A stretch of 64,000 bases of DNA from Azonexus hydrophilus (GCF_001956855.1 NZ_MTHD01000007.1:62001-126000), one strand, 5' to 3'; positions 20,460 to 30,636 are shown, counted from the stretch's first letter. Numbers and translations: made by a program. The notes: generated from the letters alone by a model not told the origin.

Positions 20460-21686
20460 ATGAATACCCCTTCCATCCGGCCTGCAGATCTGACGCACCC
20501 GATCATCGCGGCGCTCATCTCCGTTATCGTCAATTACGGCGGCACCTTCATATTGGTTTTTCAGGGAGCGAAGGTGGCGGGGCTCACCCCTGAGCAGACC
20601 GCCTCGTGGATATGGTCGGTCTCGATCGGCGTCGGATTGACGGGCGCCTGGCTGAGCTTCCGCTATCGCGAGCCGATCATCACCGCTTGGTCGACGCCCG
20701 GCGCTGCCTTCCTCATTGCCGTGCTGCCAAATACGCCTTACGCGGAAATGATCGGCGCTTACATGTTGTCCGCCATCGGCTTCATCGTGCTGGGAGCGTC
20801 GGGCTATTTCGAGCGGGTCGTGAAAATGATTCCACCCGGTATCGCCGCTGGGCTTCTCGCCGGTATTCTGCTGCGCTTCGGTATTGGCGCTTTTGACGGT
20901 GCAGGCATGGACCCATTGCTCGTCGGCGCGTTGATTCTCACCTATGCTTTGTTACGCCGGTTTACGGCACGCTATGCCATCGTCGGTGTACTGATCGCCG
21001 GCATCGCGCTCCTGCTCGGGATGGGACAGGTCAGTTTCGGAAGCGTGACTCTGGAACCGGCCATGCCCGTATTCACGTACCCAGTCTTCTCGATGAGCGC
21101 GTTGCTCAGCGTTGCGCTCCCCCTGTTCGTCATCACGTTGACCGGACAATACATGCCGGGCATGCTGGTTCTGCGCAACGATGGTTTCAAGACGAGTGCC
21201 AATCCAATCCTCACCGTGACGGGACTCGGCTCGCTATTGATGGCACCGTTTGGCTCACATGCCTTCAACGTTGCGGCAATCACGGCGGCGATCTGCACCG
21301 GCAGAGAATCGCATGAAGAAGCCGGCAAACGGTATATCGCCGGTCTTGCCTGCGGTGTGTTCTACATCCTGGTTGGCGTCTTCGGCACGACGCTGGCAGC
21401 CTTGTTCGTGGTACTGCCGCCGACCTTCATCACGACGCTGGCCGGCCTTGCCCTGCTCGGGGCGATTGGTGGCAGCCTTGCTACAGCACTGGTCGATTTG
21501 CGCGGACGCGAAACGGCACTGATCACCTTCCTCGCAACGGCGGCCAATATCACGCTGTTCGGGCTGGGGGGCGCGTTCTGGGGACTGGCGGCAGGCCTGA
21601 TAGCACACGGGCTGATTCATGGCGACTTTAGCCTGTTGCGGCGGTTCCCGCGCTTGAGCCGATCCGTTGTCGGGGATGGACGATAG
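20460..21686 (+). CDS. BenE-family (benzoate/H+ symporter-like) membrane transporter
   Basis: 408 residues from the ATG at 20460 (MNTPSIRP), after removing a 25-codon upstream extension across the promoter. About 11-12 hydrophobic segments. STPGAAFLI, MIPPGIAAGLLAGILLRFG and APFGSHAFNVAAITAAICTG are the conserved BenE blocks. The family is named for benzoate:proton symport but includes many proteins of unknown substrate; no aromatic-degradation gene is nearby. Regulation by the divergent MocR protein is likely. Confidence 0.88.
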   Translation: MNTPSIRPADLTHPIIAALISVIVNYGGTFILVFQGAKVAGLTPEQTASWIWSVSIGVGLTGAWLSFRYREPIITAWSTPGAAFLIAVLPNTPYAEMIGAYMLSAIGFIVLGASGYFERVVKMIPPGIAAGLLAGILLRFGIGAFDGAGMDPLLVGALILTYALLRRFTARYAIVGVLIAGIALLLGMGQVSFGSVTLEPAMPVFTYPVFSMSALLSVALPLFVITLTGQYMPGMLVLRNDGFKTSANPILTVTGLGSLLMAPFGSHAFNVAAITAAICTGRESHEEAGKRYIAGLACGVFYILVGVFGTTLAALFVVLPPTFITTLAGLALLGAIGGSLATALVDLRGRETALITFLATAANITLFGLGGAFWGLAAGLIAHGLIHGDFSLLRRFPRLSRSVVGDGR

Positions 21687-21734
21687 GCATGGACAAGCAG
21701 TCCCCATGTTTCGGATAAGGACAAGAAAAGTACA

Positions 21735-22133
21735 ATGGCAATTGAATACTGCGACAACCAGCCGCTTGACCCTGTCGAAGTGATTCGCGTCTTCGAAGCT
21801 TCTGGAATAGTCAGACCGATAAAAGATATTTCGCGCATCGCGCAAATGTTTGCAAACGCGAATGTTGTCATTTCAGCCTGGGACGGAACCCGCCTGATCG
21901 GAGTCAGTCGGGGGCTGACGGATTTCAGCTATTGCTGCTACCTCTCCGATCTTGCAGTCGACGTCGCCTATCAGAAACGCGGCATCGCCCGGGAGTTGAT
22001 CCGCCGCACCCGGTCGATTCTTGGAGAGAGAATCTCCCTTGTCATTCTGGCCTCACCAGGTGCGATGGCCTGCTACCCGAAGCTCGGTTTTACGCTGGCA
22101 GACAATGCATTTTTCATTCGACGGAAGTGCTGA
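21735..22133 (+). CDS. GNAT-family N-acetyltransferase
   Basis: 132 residues. The acetyl-CoA site is recognisable as LAVDVAYQKRGIARELIRR (Q/RxxGxA), followed by VILASPGAMACYPKLGF, the usual motif B with the YxKLGF ending. No substrate is evident. It lies 48 bases after the BenE-type gene on the same strand and may share its transcript. Confidence 0.87.
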   Translation: MAIEYCDNQPLDPVEVIRVFEASGIVRPIKDISRIAQMFANANVVISAWDGTRLIGVSRGLTDFSYCCYLSDLAVDVAYQKRGIARELIRRTRSILGERISLVILASPGAMACYPKLGFTLADNAFFIRRKC

Positions 22134-22364
22134 TGGCTATCCGCTACGCAAGGGGTTGCCCACCCCCACACTGTTCTTTGAGTAACTGAAGCCGGCAAGC
22201 AGCCATTCGCTCAACCCCGAAATCATCGATGGCAGCAATACCGCACTACCTAGCCCGATTGACCCTTACCAGCCAGCGGATTCCAACACTCGTTTGACAG
22301 AGATCAAACTGGACAGCCCGGCTTGAAGGACGTAGCATCGCCGCCCCTCCAGGAAAGCCCGCTG
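22134..22364. other. 231-base gap before the YegD-like gene
   Basis: No coding frame, terminator or tandem repeat was recognised. It ends in the Shine-Dalgarno AGGA that selects the ATG at 22365. Confidence 0.4.
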
Positions 22365-23642
22365 ATGTCCGTCCCTTTTTACGCCCGCGCTTGTGGCATT
22401 GATTTCGGTACCTCCAATTCGACCGTAGGCTGGCTGCGCTCGGGGCAAGCCACATTGTTGCCGCTGGAGGAGGGCAAGCCAACCCTGCCTTCGGTGGTCT
22501 TTTTCAATGCCGAGGAGTCTTCGGTCAGTTTTGGTCGCGCCGGCCTTCGCGAGTATCTCGACGGCTACGAGGGCAGGCTGATGCGTTCGCTCAAAAGCCT
22601 GCTGGGCAGCTCGCTGATCGATGGTCGTACCGAGGTGCAGGGGGAAGTCGTGGCTTTCCGCGACCTGTTGACGCAGTTCATCGGTACCTTGAAAACCCGC
22701 GCCGAAGCGGAAGGTCGGTATGGGTTCGAGCAGGCCGTTTTCGGGCGGCCGGTGTTTTTTGTCGATGATGACTCGGCGGCGGACAAAGTGGCTGAGAGTA
22801 CTTTGGCGGATGTGGCTCGTTCGGTCGGCTTCAAGGAAATCAGTTTTCAATATGAACCGATTGCGGCTGCCTTCCACTACGAAACGACCCTGGCCCGCGA
22901 AGCGGTGGTCCTGGTTGCCGATATCGGTGGTGGTACCTCAGATTTCTCGATTGTCCGCCTTTCACCAGAACGTGCCCGGCAGGCGGAGCGGGGGAGCGAT
23001 GTGCTGGCCAATGCCGGGGTGCATATCGGCGGTACCGATTTCGACAAGGAGCTGAGTCTCGCCGCCGTCATGCCCTTGCTGGGTTATCGCGGTCAACTGA
23101 CGAACGGGCGGAAAATGCCCGCCAGCATCTATTTCAATCTGGCGACCTGGCACACGATCAACTTTGTTTATGCGCGTCAGGTCTGGGCCGAGCAGCAGCG
23201 ATTGCTGCTCGACGCTATGGAGCCGGAATCGATCAAGCGGCTTTTGGCGCTCATCAAGGAACGTGCCGGGCACTGGCTGGCCAACGAAGTCGAGCAGGCC
23301 AAGATCGCGCTGTCCGAGGGCGAGACGGCGGTCCTGCCCCTTGAGCGCTTTGCCCCCGGCGAACGGAAAATCCTGACGCGCATCGAGTTTGATCTGGCGA
23401 CGGAAATGCTGGTGGACAAGGTGGAAACCACCGTGACCCGCTTGCTTGCCGATGCAGGCTTGCCGGCAGCAGGCATCGATACGATCTTCTTCACCGGCGG
23501 TTCCAGCGGCATTCCGCTGCTGCGCCGGCGTATCGCAGCGATGCTGCCGCAGGCGAGCGTCGTGGAAGGCGATCTCTTCGGCAGTATCGGGTCAGGCCTG
23601 GCCGTCGATGCGGCGCGTCGATACGGCACGCAGCATCACTGA
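22365..23642 (+). CDS. yegD: YegD-like Hsp70-family protein
   Basis: 425 residues from the ATG at 22365, chosen because AGGAAAG precedes it; an in-frame TTG at 22323 is the alternative. Actin-fold ATPase motifs are clear: phosphate 1 CGIDFGTSNSTVGW, phosphate 2 LVADIGGGTSDFSIV, and adenosine motif FFTGGSSGIPLLRRR. The substrate-binding domain of DnaK is absent, as in E. coli YegD, and no co-chaperone gene is adjacent. Function of this class is not defined. Confidence 0.88.
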   Translation: MSVPFYARACGIDFGTSNSTVGWLRSGQATLLPLEEGKPTLPSVVFFNAEESSVSFGRAGLREYLDGYEGRLMRSLKSLLGSSLIDGRTEVQGEVVAFRDLLTQFIGTLKTRAEAEGRYGFEQAVFGRPVFFVDDDSAADKVAESTLADVARSVGFKEISFQYEPIAAAFHYETTLAREAVVLVADIGGGTSDFSIVRLSPERARQAERGSDVLANAGVHIGGTDFDKELSLAAVMPLLGYRGQLTNGRKMPASIYFNLATWHTINFVYARQVWAEQQRLLLDAMEPESIKRLLALIKERAGHWLANEVEQAKIALSEGETAVLPLERFAPGERKILTRIEFDLATEMLVDKVETTVTRLLADAGLPAAGIDTIFFTGGSSGIPLLRRRIAAMLPQASVVEGDLFGSIGSGLAVDAARRYGTQHH

Positions 23643-23671
23643 CCTGTTTCTAGTGGCGATCCCCGGTTCGC

Positions 23672-24400
23672 TCAGTTGATCGAGCCAATGAAACTCGCCA
23701 GTTCCGGCGTCTGCGGGTTGGCGAACAGGGCTTGCGGGTCGCCGGATTCGTGGATGCGGCCCTGGTACATGAATACCAGCTTGTCGCCGACTTCGCGGGC
23801 GAAGCGCATTTCGTGCGTCACCATGATCAGCGTGATGCCTTCGGCCGCCAGTTTCTTGACCACCGCCAGCACTTCGTTGACCAGTTCCGGGTCGAGCGCC
23901 GAGGTGATTTCGTCGCACAGCAGCACGCGCGGCTGCATGGCCAGTGCGCGGGCGATGGCGACGCGTTGTTGCTGGCCGCCGGACAACTGGTCCGGGTAGG
24001 CGTCGAACTTCTCGGCCAGGCCGACCTTGTCGAGCATGGCCAGCGCCAGTTCGCGGGATTGGGCTTCCGGCATCTTCTTGACGATGCGGGTGGCGAGCAT
24101 GACGTTCTGGCCGGCGGTCAGGTGCGGGAACAGGTTGAACTGCTGGAAGACCATGCCGACTTTCTGGCGCAGCGCGCGCAGGTCGGTTTCGTGCGGGTGG
24201 ATGCGTTCGCCGTCGACTTCGATGCAACCGTCGTCGAAGCTTTCCAGGCCGTTGATGGTGCGCAGCAGCGTGCTCTTGCCCGAGCCGCTGCGGCCGATCA
24301 GGGCGATCACCTGGCCTTCCTCGATGTCGAGGTCAATGCCCTTGAGCACGTGGTTGGAGCCGAAATGCTTGTGCAGGGCGTCAATGCGCACGAGAGCCAT
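23672..24400 (-). CDS. Polar amino-acid-type ABC transporter ATP-binding protein
   Basis: 242 residues. Walker [11 protein letters not shown]-loop [10 protein letters not shown], signature [15 protein letters not shown], Walker [15 protein letters not shown], and H-loop VTHEMRFA. It belongs to the GlnQ/HisP/ArtP class. It is last in the operon and overlaps the permease stop by 20 bases. Confidence 0.95.
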   Translation of the reverse strand: MALVRIDALHKHFGSNHVLKGIDLDIEEGQVIALIGRSGSGKSTLLRTINGLESFDDGCIEVDGERIHPHETDLRALRQKVGMVFQQFNLFPHLTAGQNVMLATRIVKKMPEAQSRELALAMLDKVGLAEKFDAYPDQLSGGQQQRVAIARALAMQPRVLLCDEITSALDPELVNEVLAVVKKLAAEGITLIMVTHEMRFAREVGDKLVFMYQGRIHESGDPQALFANPQTPELASFIGSIN

Positions 24401-25037
24401 GGATTTTCCTTTCGAGGATGCGGGAATAGGCGGAGAGCGGGTAGCACAGGGCGAAATAGCCGAGCGCCACCAGGCCGAAGACGAGGAAGGGTTGGTAGGT
24501 GGCGTTGGCGAGCATCGAGCCGGTCTTGGTCAGTTCGACAAAGCCGATGATCGAGGTGACGGCCGTGCCCTTGACCACCTGCACCGAGAAGCCGACGGTC
24601 GGTGCGATGGCGATGCGCAGCGCCTGCGGTAGGATGACGTAGCGCATCTGCTCGACGTGGGTCAGCGCCAGGCTGGCCGAGGCTTCCCACTGGCCCTTGG
24701 GGACCGATTCGACGCAGCCGCGCCAGATTTCGCCGAGGTAGGCGCTGGTGAACAGCGTCAGGCCGATGGCGGCGGCGATCCACGGCGAGATTTCCAGGCC
24801 GATCAGGCTGCCGCCGAAGAAGATGATGAACAACTGCATCAGCAGCGGCGTGCCCTGGAAAACCTCGATGTAGGCCTGGGCCAGCCGGCGCGGGATGGGG
24901 TTCTTGGCGATCCGGGCGAAGAGCAGGATCAGCCCGGCGATGCCACCGAGGATGAAGGCGGTCAGCGACAGGCCGACGGTCCACAGCGCGCCGTCGAGCA
25001 GGTTGCGGACAATGTCCCAGCTGGAAATGTCGTTCAT
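24381..25037 (-). CDS. Polar amino-acid-type ABC transporter permease 2
   Basis: 218 residues from the ATG at 25037 (MNDISSWD), overlapping the preceding permease stop by four bases. Four to five hydrophobic segments, family motif YIEVFQGTPLLMQLF near residue 60, and EAA loop EASASLALTHVEQMRYVILPQA. It pairs with the next gene as a heterodimeric permease. A longer frame upstream to 25436 is antisense to nothing useful and was not used. Confidence 0.93.
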   Translation of the reverse strand: MNDISSWDIVRNLLDGALWTVGLSLTAFILGGIAGLILLFARIAKNPIPRRLAQAYIEVFQGTPLLMQLFIIFFGGSLIGLEISPWIAAAIGLTLFTSAYLGEIWRGCVESVPKGQWEASASLALTHVEQMRYVILPQALRIAIAPTVGFSVQVVKGTAVTSIIGFVELTKTGSMLANATYQPFLVFGLVALGYFALCYPLSAYSRILERKIHGSRAH

Positions 25038-25702
25038 TTGACCCTCCGGGCGATCAGTCGCTGGCCGGCCTGGATCATCACCTGGCGGATGGCGATGGCG
25101 AGCACGAAGTACATGGCGGTGACGACGAAATAGGTTTCGAAGGCGCGGAAATTGCGCGACTGGATGAAGTTGGCGGCGAAGGTCAGTTCCTCGGCGGCGA
25201 TTTGCGAGCACACCGAAGAGCCGAGCATGACGATCACCACCTGGCTGCAGATTGACGGCCAGACCTTGAGCAGCGCCGGTGGCAGCACGACGTGGCGGAA
25301 GATCTGCGCCCGGTTCATGGCCAGCGATTGCGCTGCCTCGATCTGGCCCTTGGGCGTGGCTTCGATGCCGGCGCGGATGATCTCGGTCGAGTAGGCGCCG
25401 AGGTTGATGACCATCGCCAGGATCGCCGCCTGCCATTCGTTGATCTGGACGCCGAGCGACGGCAGGCCGAAGAAGATGAAGAACAGCTGGACCAGGAAGG
25501 GCGTATTCCGGATCAATTCGACGTAGACCGTGAAAATCCGGTCGAAGGGCGCCAGTTTCCAGGCCCGCGAAACGGCGCCGAGAATCCCGAGGGCGAGCCC
25601 GAAGACGGTGCCGATCGCGGTCAGCGTCAGCGTCTTCAGCGTACCGTCGATGAGCACTTCGCGGTACTCAAGGACGGATGAGAAATCGAATACGTAAGCC
25701 AT
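25034..25702 (-). CDS. Polar amino-acid-type ABC transporter permease 1
   Basis: 222 residues. YVELIRNTPFLVQLFFIFFGLP is the HisM/GlnP-type motif, and the EAA loop is IEAAQSLAMNRAQIFRHVVLP. It follows the binding-protein gene by 45 bases and overlaps the second permease by four. Confidence 0.94.
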   Translation of the reverse strand: MAYVFDFSSVLEYREVLIDGTLKTLTLTAIGTVFGLALGILGAVSRAWKLAPFDRIFTVYVELIRNTPFLVQLFFIFFGLPSLGVQINEWQAAILAMVINLGAYSTEIIRAGIEATPKGQIEAAQSLAMNRAQIFRHVVLPPALLKVWPSICSQVVIVMLGSSVCSQIAAEELTFAANFIQSRNFRAFETYFVVTAMYFVLAIAIRQVMIQAGQRLIARRVK

Positions 25703-25747
25703 CGGCTATCCTCCGGCACCGCCCGCCGGGCGGTGCCATTCGCGTTA

Positions 25748-26539
25748 TCAGAGACCAGCCGGCAGCGGGGCCAGCAGCCAGCGCTGTGAAACCTGGTTCA
25801 GTTCGCCATTGGCCTTGAGCTTGGCGATGACTTCATTGACCTTCGCCAGCAGCGCCGCTTCGCCCTTGTTCACACCGACGTAGCAGGGCGAGTTCTTGAT
25901 CAGGAACTTGGTGTCGAGGCGGCGGATCTTGGTGCGTTCATTGACCGCAGCGGCGACGACGTTGCCGGTGGCGATCAACTGCACCTGGCCGGACAGGTAG
26001 GCCGAGATGGTCGCGTTGTTGTCCTCGAAACGCTTGATTGTTGCGGTCGACGGGGCAATTTTGCTGAATTCCAGATCCTCGACCGAGCCGCGGGTAACGC
26101 CGACGGATTTGCCGGCGGTATCGGCAGCGGTCTTGATGGCCGCGTCGCTCGGTCCGAAGATGCCGTTGAAGAACGGGGCGTAGGCGATCGAGAAGTCGAT
26201 GACCTTCTCGCGGTCCGGGTTCTTGCCCAGGCTGGAAATGACCAGATCGGCCTTGCCGGTGCTCAGGTAGGGAATGCGGTTGGTGCTGGAAACCGGAATG
26301 ATCTCGACCTTGAGCTTGAGTTCGCGGCCGATCAGGTTGGCGACGTCGATGTCGTAGCCGCGCGGCTTCATGTCCGGGCCGACCGTGCCGAACGGCGGGA
26401 AATCCTGCGGCACGGCAACGCGCAGCACGCCGTTCTTTTGCGCATTGGCCAGCGCATCGGCTTGTGCCGTGAGCGAGAAGGTGGCGCTGCCGATCAGCGC
26501 GGTGGCAAGCAGGGTGCGAAGAAATTGACGTTTTTGCAT
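25748..26539 (-). CDS. Family 3 periplasmic substrate-binding protein
   Basis: 263 residues with a Sec signal peptide (LLATALIGSATFSLTAQA, cleavage about residue 27). The mature part starts VLRVAVPQDFPPFGTVGPD, and has RGYDIDVANLIGREL, DLVISSLGKNPDREKVIDFS and GVTRGSVED: SBP_bac_3. The charged ligand-pocket residues fit an amino acid or small organic acid, which cannot be named. It lies 22 bases downstream of its probable regulator. Confidence 0.94.
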   Translation of the reverse strand: MQKRQFLRTLLATALIGSATFSLTAQADALANAQKNGVLRVAVPQDFPPFGTVGPDMKPRGYDIDVANLIGRELKLKVEIIPVSSTNRIPYLSTGKADLVISSLGKNPDREKVIDFSIAYAPFFNGIFGPSDAAIKTAADTAGKSVGVTRGSVEDLEFSKIAPSTATIKRFEDNNATISAYLSGQVQLIATGNVVAAAVNERTKIRRLDTKFLIKNSPCYVGVNKGEAALLAKVNEVIAKLKANGELNQVSQRWLLAPLPAGL

Positions 26540-26561
26540 GGTGGGACTCCTGGGCAGCGGT

Positions 26562-27239
26562 TCAAGGGTGGATGAAAGTGATACCGACCCGGCCGGCGGC
26601 CGAGATCAGGTGTTGTTGCATGGCTTCGCGGGCCGCGTCGGCATCGCCGGCGGCGATGGCGGCAAGGATGGTGTCGTGTTCGTCGGCCGGTTGCCAGATA
26701 TGGCTGCGGTCGGCGAAGGGCAGGCGCAGGCTGTAGGCGAGTTGTGCCTGGAACTGGTGGGTGATCGCGGCCAGCGCCGGGTTGCCGGAAAGCTCGGCCA
26801 GCGCCAGGTGAAAACGCAGGTCGCAATCGGCCGCGGTGACCAGGTCGCTGCTATCGAGCGCCCGTTGCATTTCGCGCATGCACTCGCGCAGTGCGGCCAG
26901 TTCGTCGTCGCTGCGCCGGCGTGCGGCCAGGCCGGCACTGGCCGGTTCGATGACGAAGCGCATCTGGAAAATGGCGTCCGGCGGCATCGCGTTCGGGCCG
27001 GCGGGCAGATCGGCGGCCTCGATCCGGCTACCGCTGGTGATGAAGACGCCCTTGCCGGGCTGTGAACGCAGCATGCCCAGCGCTTCCAGCATCGAGATTG
27101 CCTCGCGTAGCGAAGCGCGGCTGATGCCGAGGCTTTCCGACAGGTCGCGCTGACCGGGCAGGGCTGAGCCAGCCGGGTACTGGCCATCGAGAATGCGGCG
27201 TTGCAGGGTTTGGGCGGCGATGTTGGATACGGAGGGCAT
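26562..27239 (-). CDS. FadR/FCD-class GntR transcriptional regulator
   Basis: 225 residues. Winged helix at ~8-75 (GSALPGQRDLSESLGISRASLREAISMLEALGML, PGKGVFI), then an all-helical FCD effector domain with metal-binding positions around DLRFHLALAELSGNP and HDTILAAIAAGDADAAREAM. It is the first gene of the unit encoding the ABC importer, so it probably autoregulates and responds to the transported compound. Confidence 0.92.
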   Translation of the reverse strand: MPSVSNIAAQTLQRRILDGQYPAGSALPGQRDLSESLGISRASLREAISMLEALGMLRSQPGKGVFITSGSRIEAADLPAGPNAMPPDAIFQMRFVIEPASAGLAARRRSDDELAALRECMREMQRALDSSDLVTAADCDLRFHLALAELSGNPALAAITHQFQAQLAYSLRLPFADRSHIWQPADEHDTILAAIAAGDADAAREAMQQHLISAAGRVGITFIHP

Positions 27240-27256
27240 GTGCTTGACAGTTCAGA

Positions 27257-27269
27257 CCGGTCAGACCAG
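27257..27269 (-). promoter_or_regulatory. Candidate FadR-family operator
   Basis: On the minus strand the sequence reads CTGGTCTGACCGG, close to the T-GGT-N-AC-C-A half-site pattern bound by FadR/PdhR/LldR-type regulators. It lies 18-30 bases upstream of the regulator start codon, as expected for an autoregulatory site. Confidence 0.4.
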
Positions 27270-27441
27270 ATGAGGGCTGTTAAGCGGTTTTCGTGCCAAT
27301 CGCGCCAGAGGGTGGGTTTGTGACTTTAACTAGCTGATTTTAAAATAAATTGTTTTGCTGTGCGAAACGGCGTGGGAGCGCCAGCCATGCCCCGTTTCCG
27401 GGAGGCTTCGCGACAATACAGATGTTTTTGGTGCATTGCGG

Positions 27442-27470
27442 AAAAGCGCGGCCGCCGAAGCGGACCGCGC
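27442..27470 (-). terminator. Rho-independent terminator after the Tsx-like gene
   Basis: On the minus strand GCGCGG-T-CCGCTTCGGCGG-C-CGCGC is followed by TTTTC: a strong GC stem with a short loop and T-run, 22 bases past the stop codon. Confidence 0.75.
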
Positions 27471-27492
27471 CTGTGCGACACCAGCAAGCGAC

Positions 27493-28362
27493 TTAGAAGT
27501 GGTACTCGGCGCGCAGCATCGGGGTCTTGGCGAAGGCGCCATCGCCGGCCGCACCGTTATGGTCGTTACCGAACTTGTTCTTCCAGTACTGGTAACCGAC
27601 ACCGGCCTTGAAGGTGTTCTTCTGCGCGCCGATGATGCCGCTGAAATCGTAGAGCAGCGCCATGTCGATGTTGGTTTCGGCCTTGGTCTTGGTCTGGACG
27701 ACGTTTTCGTTGTTGCCCTTGGCGGCGATGAAGTTGGCGTAGCCGCTGAACGAGAAGCCGCTGTCGCCGAGCGGGATGCCCCAGGCCAGGTTGAGCATCG
27801 GGTGCGGATCGTAGTCGTAACGGCCCTGCTTGCGGAAGGCGGCGGTGGCTGGTTCGTTGCTTTCCCACAATTGCAGCAGGCTGATGTTGAGGAAGCCCGG
27901 CACGTTCATCATCACCGTCGGGCCGGCGACCAGCATGCGCTTCTTCGACTGATAGCCGTCACCGCTCTTGTTGTTGTAATCGAAACCGGCGGTGAAGCCG
28001 AAACCGCGGAACGGACCGATGGCCAGGCTCTTGCCGGCGATCTTGCCGAAGTCGAGCGTATGGCGATAGACGATATAGGCTTCGTGTGCCTGGCTTTGCT
28101 TGTTCGGCACCCCGTTGACCGTCGGCGAATCGTTGTTGTCCGACATCAGCATGTCGACGTTGAAGTAGTTGCTGCCGTACTTGTAGCCGCTGGCGTGGGT
28201 CAGGCTGAAGATGTTCTTCTTGATGTCGTTGTTGTTGAACGGCTCGGCGAACTTGGTGCCGTAGCGGTAGCCGATCGAGGTGTCGCTCCAGTCGGCAGCC
28301 TGGGCGGTCATGCCGGCTGCCAGCAGGGCCAGGCCGATGATCGAGGATTTGCGGGAAAACAT
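27493..28362 (-). CDS. Tsx-like nucleoside-specific outer-membrane channel
   Basis: 289 residues from the ATG at 28362, which has a perfect AGGAGG upstream. Signal peptide MFSRKSSIIGLALLAAGMTAQA, then alternating beta-strand pattern with ADWSDTSIGYRYGTKFAEPF, YIVYRHTLDFGK and a C-terminal strand ending in Phe (MLRAEYHF), the signal for outer-membrane insertion. This fits the Channel_Tsx family, which passes nucleosides. It sits between two ABC importers near nucleobase deaminases, so nucleoside or base uptake is the likely role. Confidence 0.82.
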   Translation of the reverse strand: MFSRKSSIIGLALLAAGMTAQAADWSDTSIGYRYGTKFAEPFNNNDIKKNIFSLTHASGYKYGSNYFNVDMLMSDNNDSPTVNGVPNKQSQAHEAYIVYRHTLDFGKIAGKSLAIGPFRGFGFTAGFDYNNKSGDGYQSKKRMLVAGPTVMMNVPGFLNISLLQLWESNEPATAAFRKQGRYDYDPHPMLNLAWGIPLGDSGFSFSGYANFIAAKGNNENVVQTKTKAETNIDMALLYDFSGIIGAQKNTFKAGVGYQYWKNKFGNDHNGAAGDGAFAKTPMLRAEYHF

Positions 28363-28762
28363 GATTGAACCTCCTGTATTGATGAATTTGATTTGCTCGG
28401 CGCAGCGGATGTTGCAAAGCAGCATTGAACCGATGGGCAAAATTTATCAGGCAGGCGGCTTGTGGCGTTGTATATCCAGTATCAGTGATTTTGTATAAAG
28501 CGACTCTTATATCCCATTGAATATAATAGGATTAGCCGAATGTAAATATGCAAATAAAATGCACCCGAAAGGGGCGCCGAAGGCTTTTCTGCACCGAATT
28601 AAGGCGGGGTTTTCGGGTGAAACGGGCAAAACTGGCACCGCTGCGATCCGCGGGCGTGCCGGAAAATTTCTGAAGCTATTTTAGTTGTTTATAAACAATG
28701 GCTTATTATGTGGCATGGCGATTGCTATGAGGGAGTCACATTACTTCCACAGGAGCAACACC
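28363..28762. other. 400-base AT-rich intergenic region between tsx-like gene and ABC operon
   Basis: Much lower GC than the window average, with TATATCC, AATATAATAGG and CAAATAAAAT stretches in 28480-28560. It carries divergent promoters and a perfect 14-bp palindrome near its right end (28685-28698). I saw no coding frame and no riboswitch-like fold. Confidence 0.6.
28685..28698. promoter_or_regulatory. Perfect palindrome TTGTTTATAAACAA, candidate operator
   Basis: The 14-bp palindrome lies 65-78 bases before the binding-protein start. Its symmetry and placement suggest binding by a dimeric repressor or activator. It does not match the PurR consensus. No regulator gene adjoins this operon; the nearest is the FadR-type gene at 26562. 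Confidence 0.4.
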
Positions 28763-29791
28763 ATGTCAGTACCCTTCAACGTATGTCGTCGTCTCTTCAT
28801 CGCTGCCAGCATGGCTTTCCTGACTGCACCGGCGCTGGCAGATGCGCCGCAGAAGATCAAGTTCACGCTCGACTGGCGTTTCGAAGGTCCGTCCGCGCCT
28901 TTCCTGCTGGCCAAGTCCAAGGGCTATTTCGCGGCTGAAGGCCTGGATGTCGAAATCGACTCCGGTGCCGGTTCTGCCGGTGCCGTGACGCGCGTCGCCA
29001 CCGGCGCCTACGACATGGGCTTCGCCGATTTCAACGCGCTGGTCGAATATGAAGCGAAGACCCCGGGTTCGAAGATCCAGTCGGTATACATGGTGTACAA
29101 CGCCACGCCGGCCGCTGTCTTCGTGCTGAAGAAGTCGGGCATCACCAAGCCCGCCGATCTCGTCGGCAAGACCCTGGCCGCACCGATCTTCGACGCCGGC
29201 CGCAAGGCCTGGCCGGCTTTCGCCAAGTCGAACAAGTTGGCGGTCGATGCCGTGAAGTGGCAGACCGTCGAACCGGCGCTGCGCGAAACCCTGCTGGCGC
29301 GCGGCGATGTCGACGGCATCACCGGTTTCTATTTCACCAGCCTGCTCAATCTGGAAGCACGCGGCGTCAAGAGCGAAGACATCGTCGCGCTGAAGTATCC
29401 GGATCATGGTGTTGCCCTGTACGGCAACACCATCATCGCCAGCCCGAAGATGATCGCCGAGAAGCCGAAGGCCGTTGCCGGCCTGCTGCGTGCCTTCAAC
29501 AAGGCGTTGAAGGAAGTCATCGCCAATCCGGCGGCGGCGGTGGCCTACGTCAAGGAACGTGATCCGCTGATCAACGTCGATCTGGAAACCCGTCGCCTGA
29601 AGCTGGCGCTCGAATCCAGCGTGATTACGCCGGAAGTCAAGGCCAACGGTCTGGGCGCCGTTACTGCCGAGCGCATGCAGCGTTCGCTGGCCGAGACCGG
29701 CGAAGCCTACGGGCTGGCGAAGGTGCCGGCAGCTGCCGACCTAGTCAATGAAAGCTTCCTGCCGGTGAAGGCCGACCGCCTGCTCAAGTAA
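28763..29791 (+). CDS. NitT/TauT-type (SsuA/THI5-like) ABC substrate-binding protein
   Basis: 342 residues from the ATG at 28763, with AGGAG upstream. Signal peptide to about residue 26 (MAFLTAPALA). The mature protein has IKFTLDWRFEGPSAPFLLAKSKGYFAAEGLDV, the NMT1/THI5-like N-terminus, and YDMGFADFNALVEYE. Substrate class in this family ranges over taurine, sulfonates, nitrate, pyrimidines and riboflavin; the adjoining cytosine deaminase and Tsx-like porin point to a pyrimidine or other base, by inference only. Confidence 0.9.
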   Translation: MSVPFNVCRRLFIAASMAFLTAPALADAPQKIKFTLDWRFEGPSAPFLLAKSKGYFAAEGLDVEIDSGAGSAGAVTRVATGAYDMGFADFNALVEYEAKTPGSKIQSVYMVYNATPAAVFVLKKSGITKPADLVGKTLAAPIFDAGRKAWPAFAKSNKLAVDAVKWQTVEPALRETLLARGDVDGITGFYFTSLLNLEARGVKSEDIVALKYPDHGVALYGNTIIASPKMIAEKPKAVAGLLRAFNKALKEVIANPAAAVAYVKERDPLINVDLETRRLKLALESSVITPEVKANGLGAVTAERMQRSLAETGEAYGLAKVPAAADLVNESFLPVKADRLLK

Positions 29792-29799
29792 GTTGCCGC

Positions 29800-29832
29800 G
29801 CCTGCCCCGGTGCCGACCGGTGCCGGGCAGGC
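29800..29832 (+). other. Intercistronic hairpin after the binding-protein gene
   Basis: GCCTGCCCCGGTGCC and GGTGCCGGGCAGGC form a strong stem within 9 bases of the stop, without a T-run. Such hairpins commonly protect the binding-protein part of an ABC operon transcript, giving it higher expression than the downstream genes. Confidence 0.5.
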
Positions 29833-29856
29833 CGATTCAACCCACAGGAATTTCCC

Positions 29857-30636
<780 letters not shown>

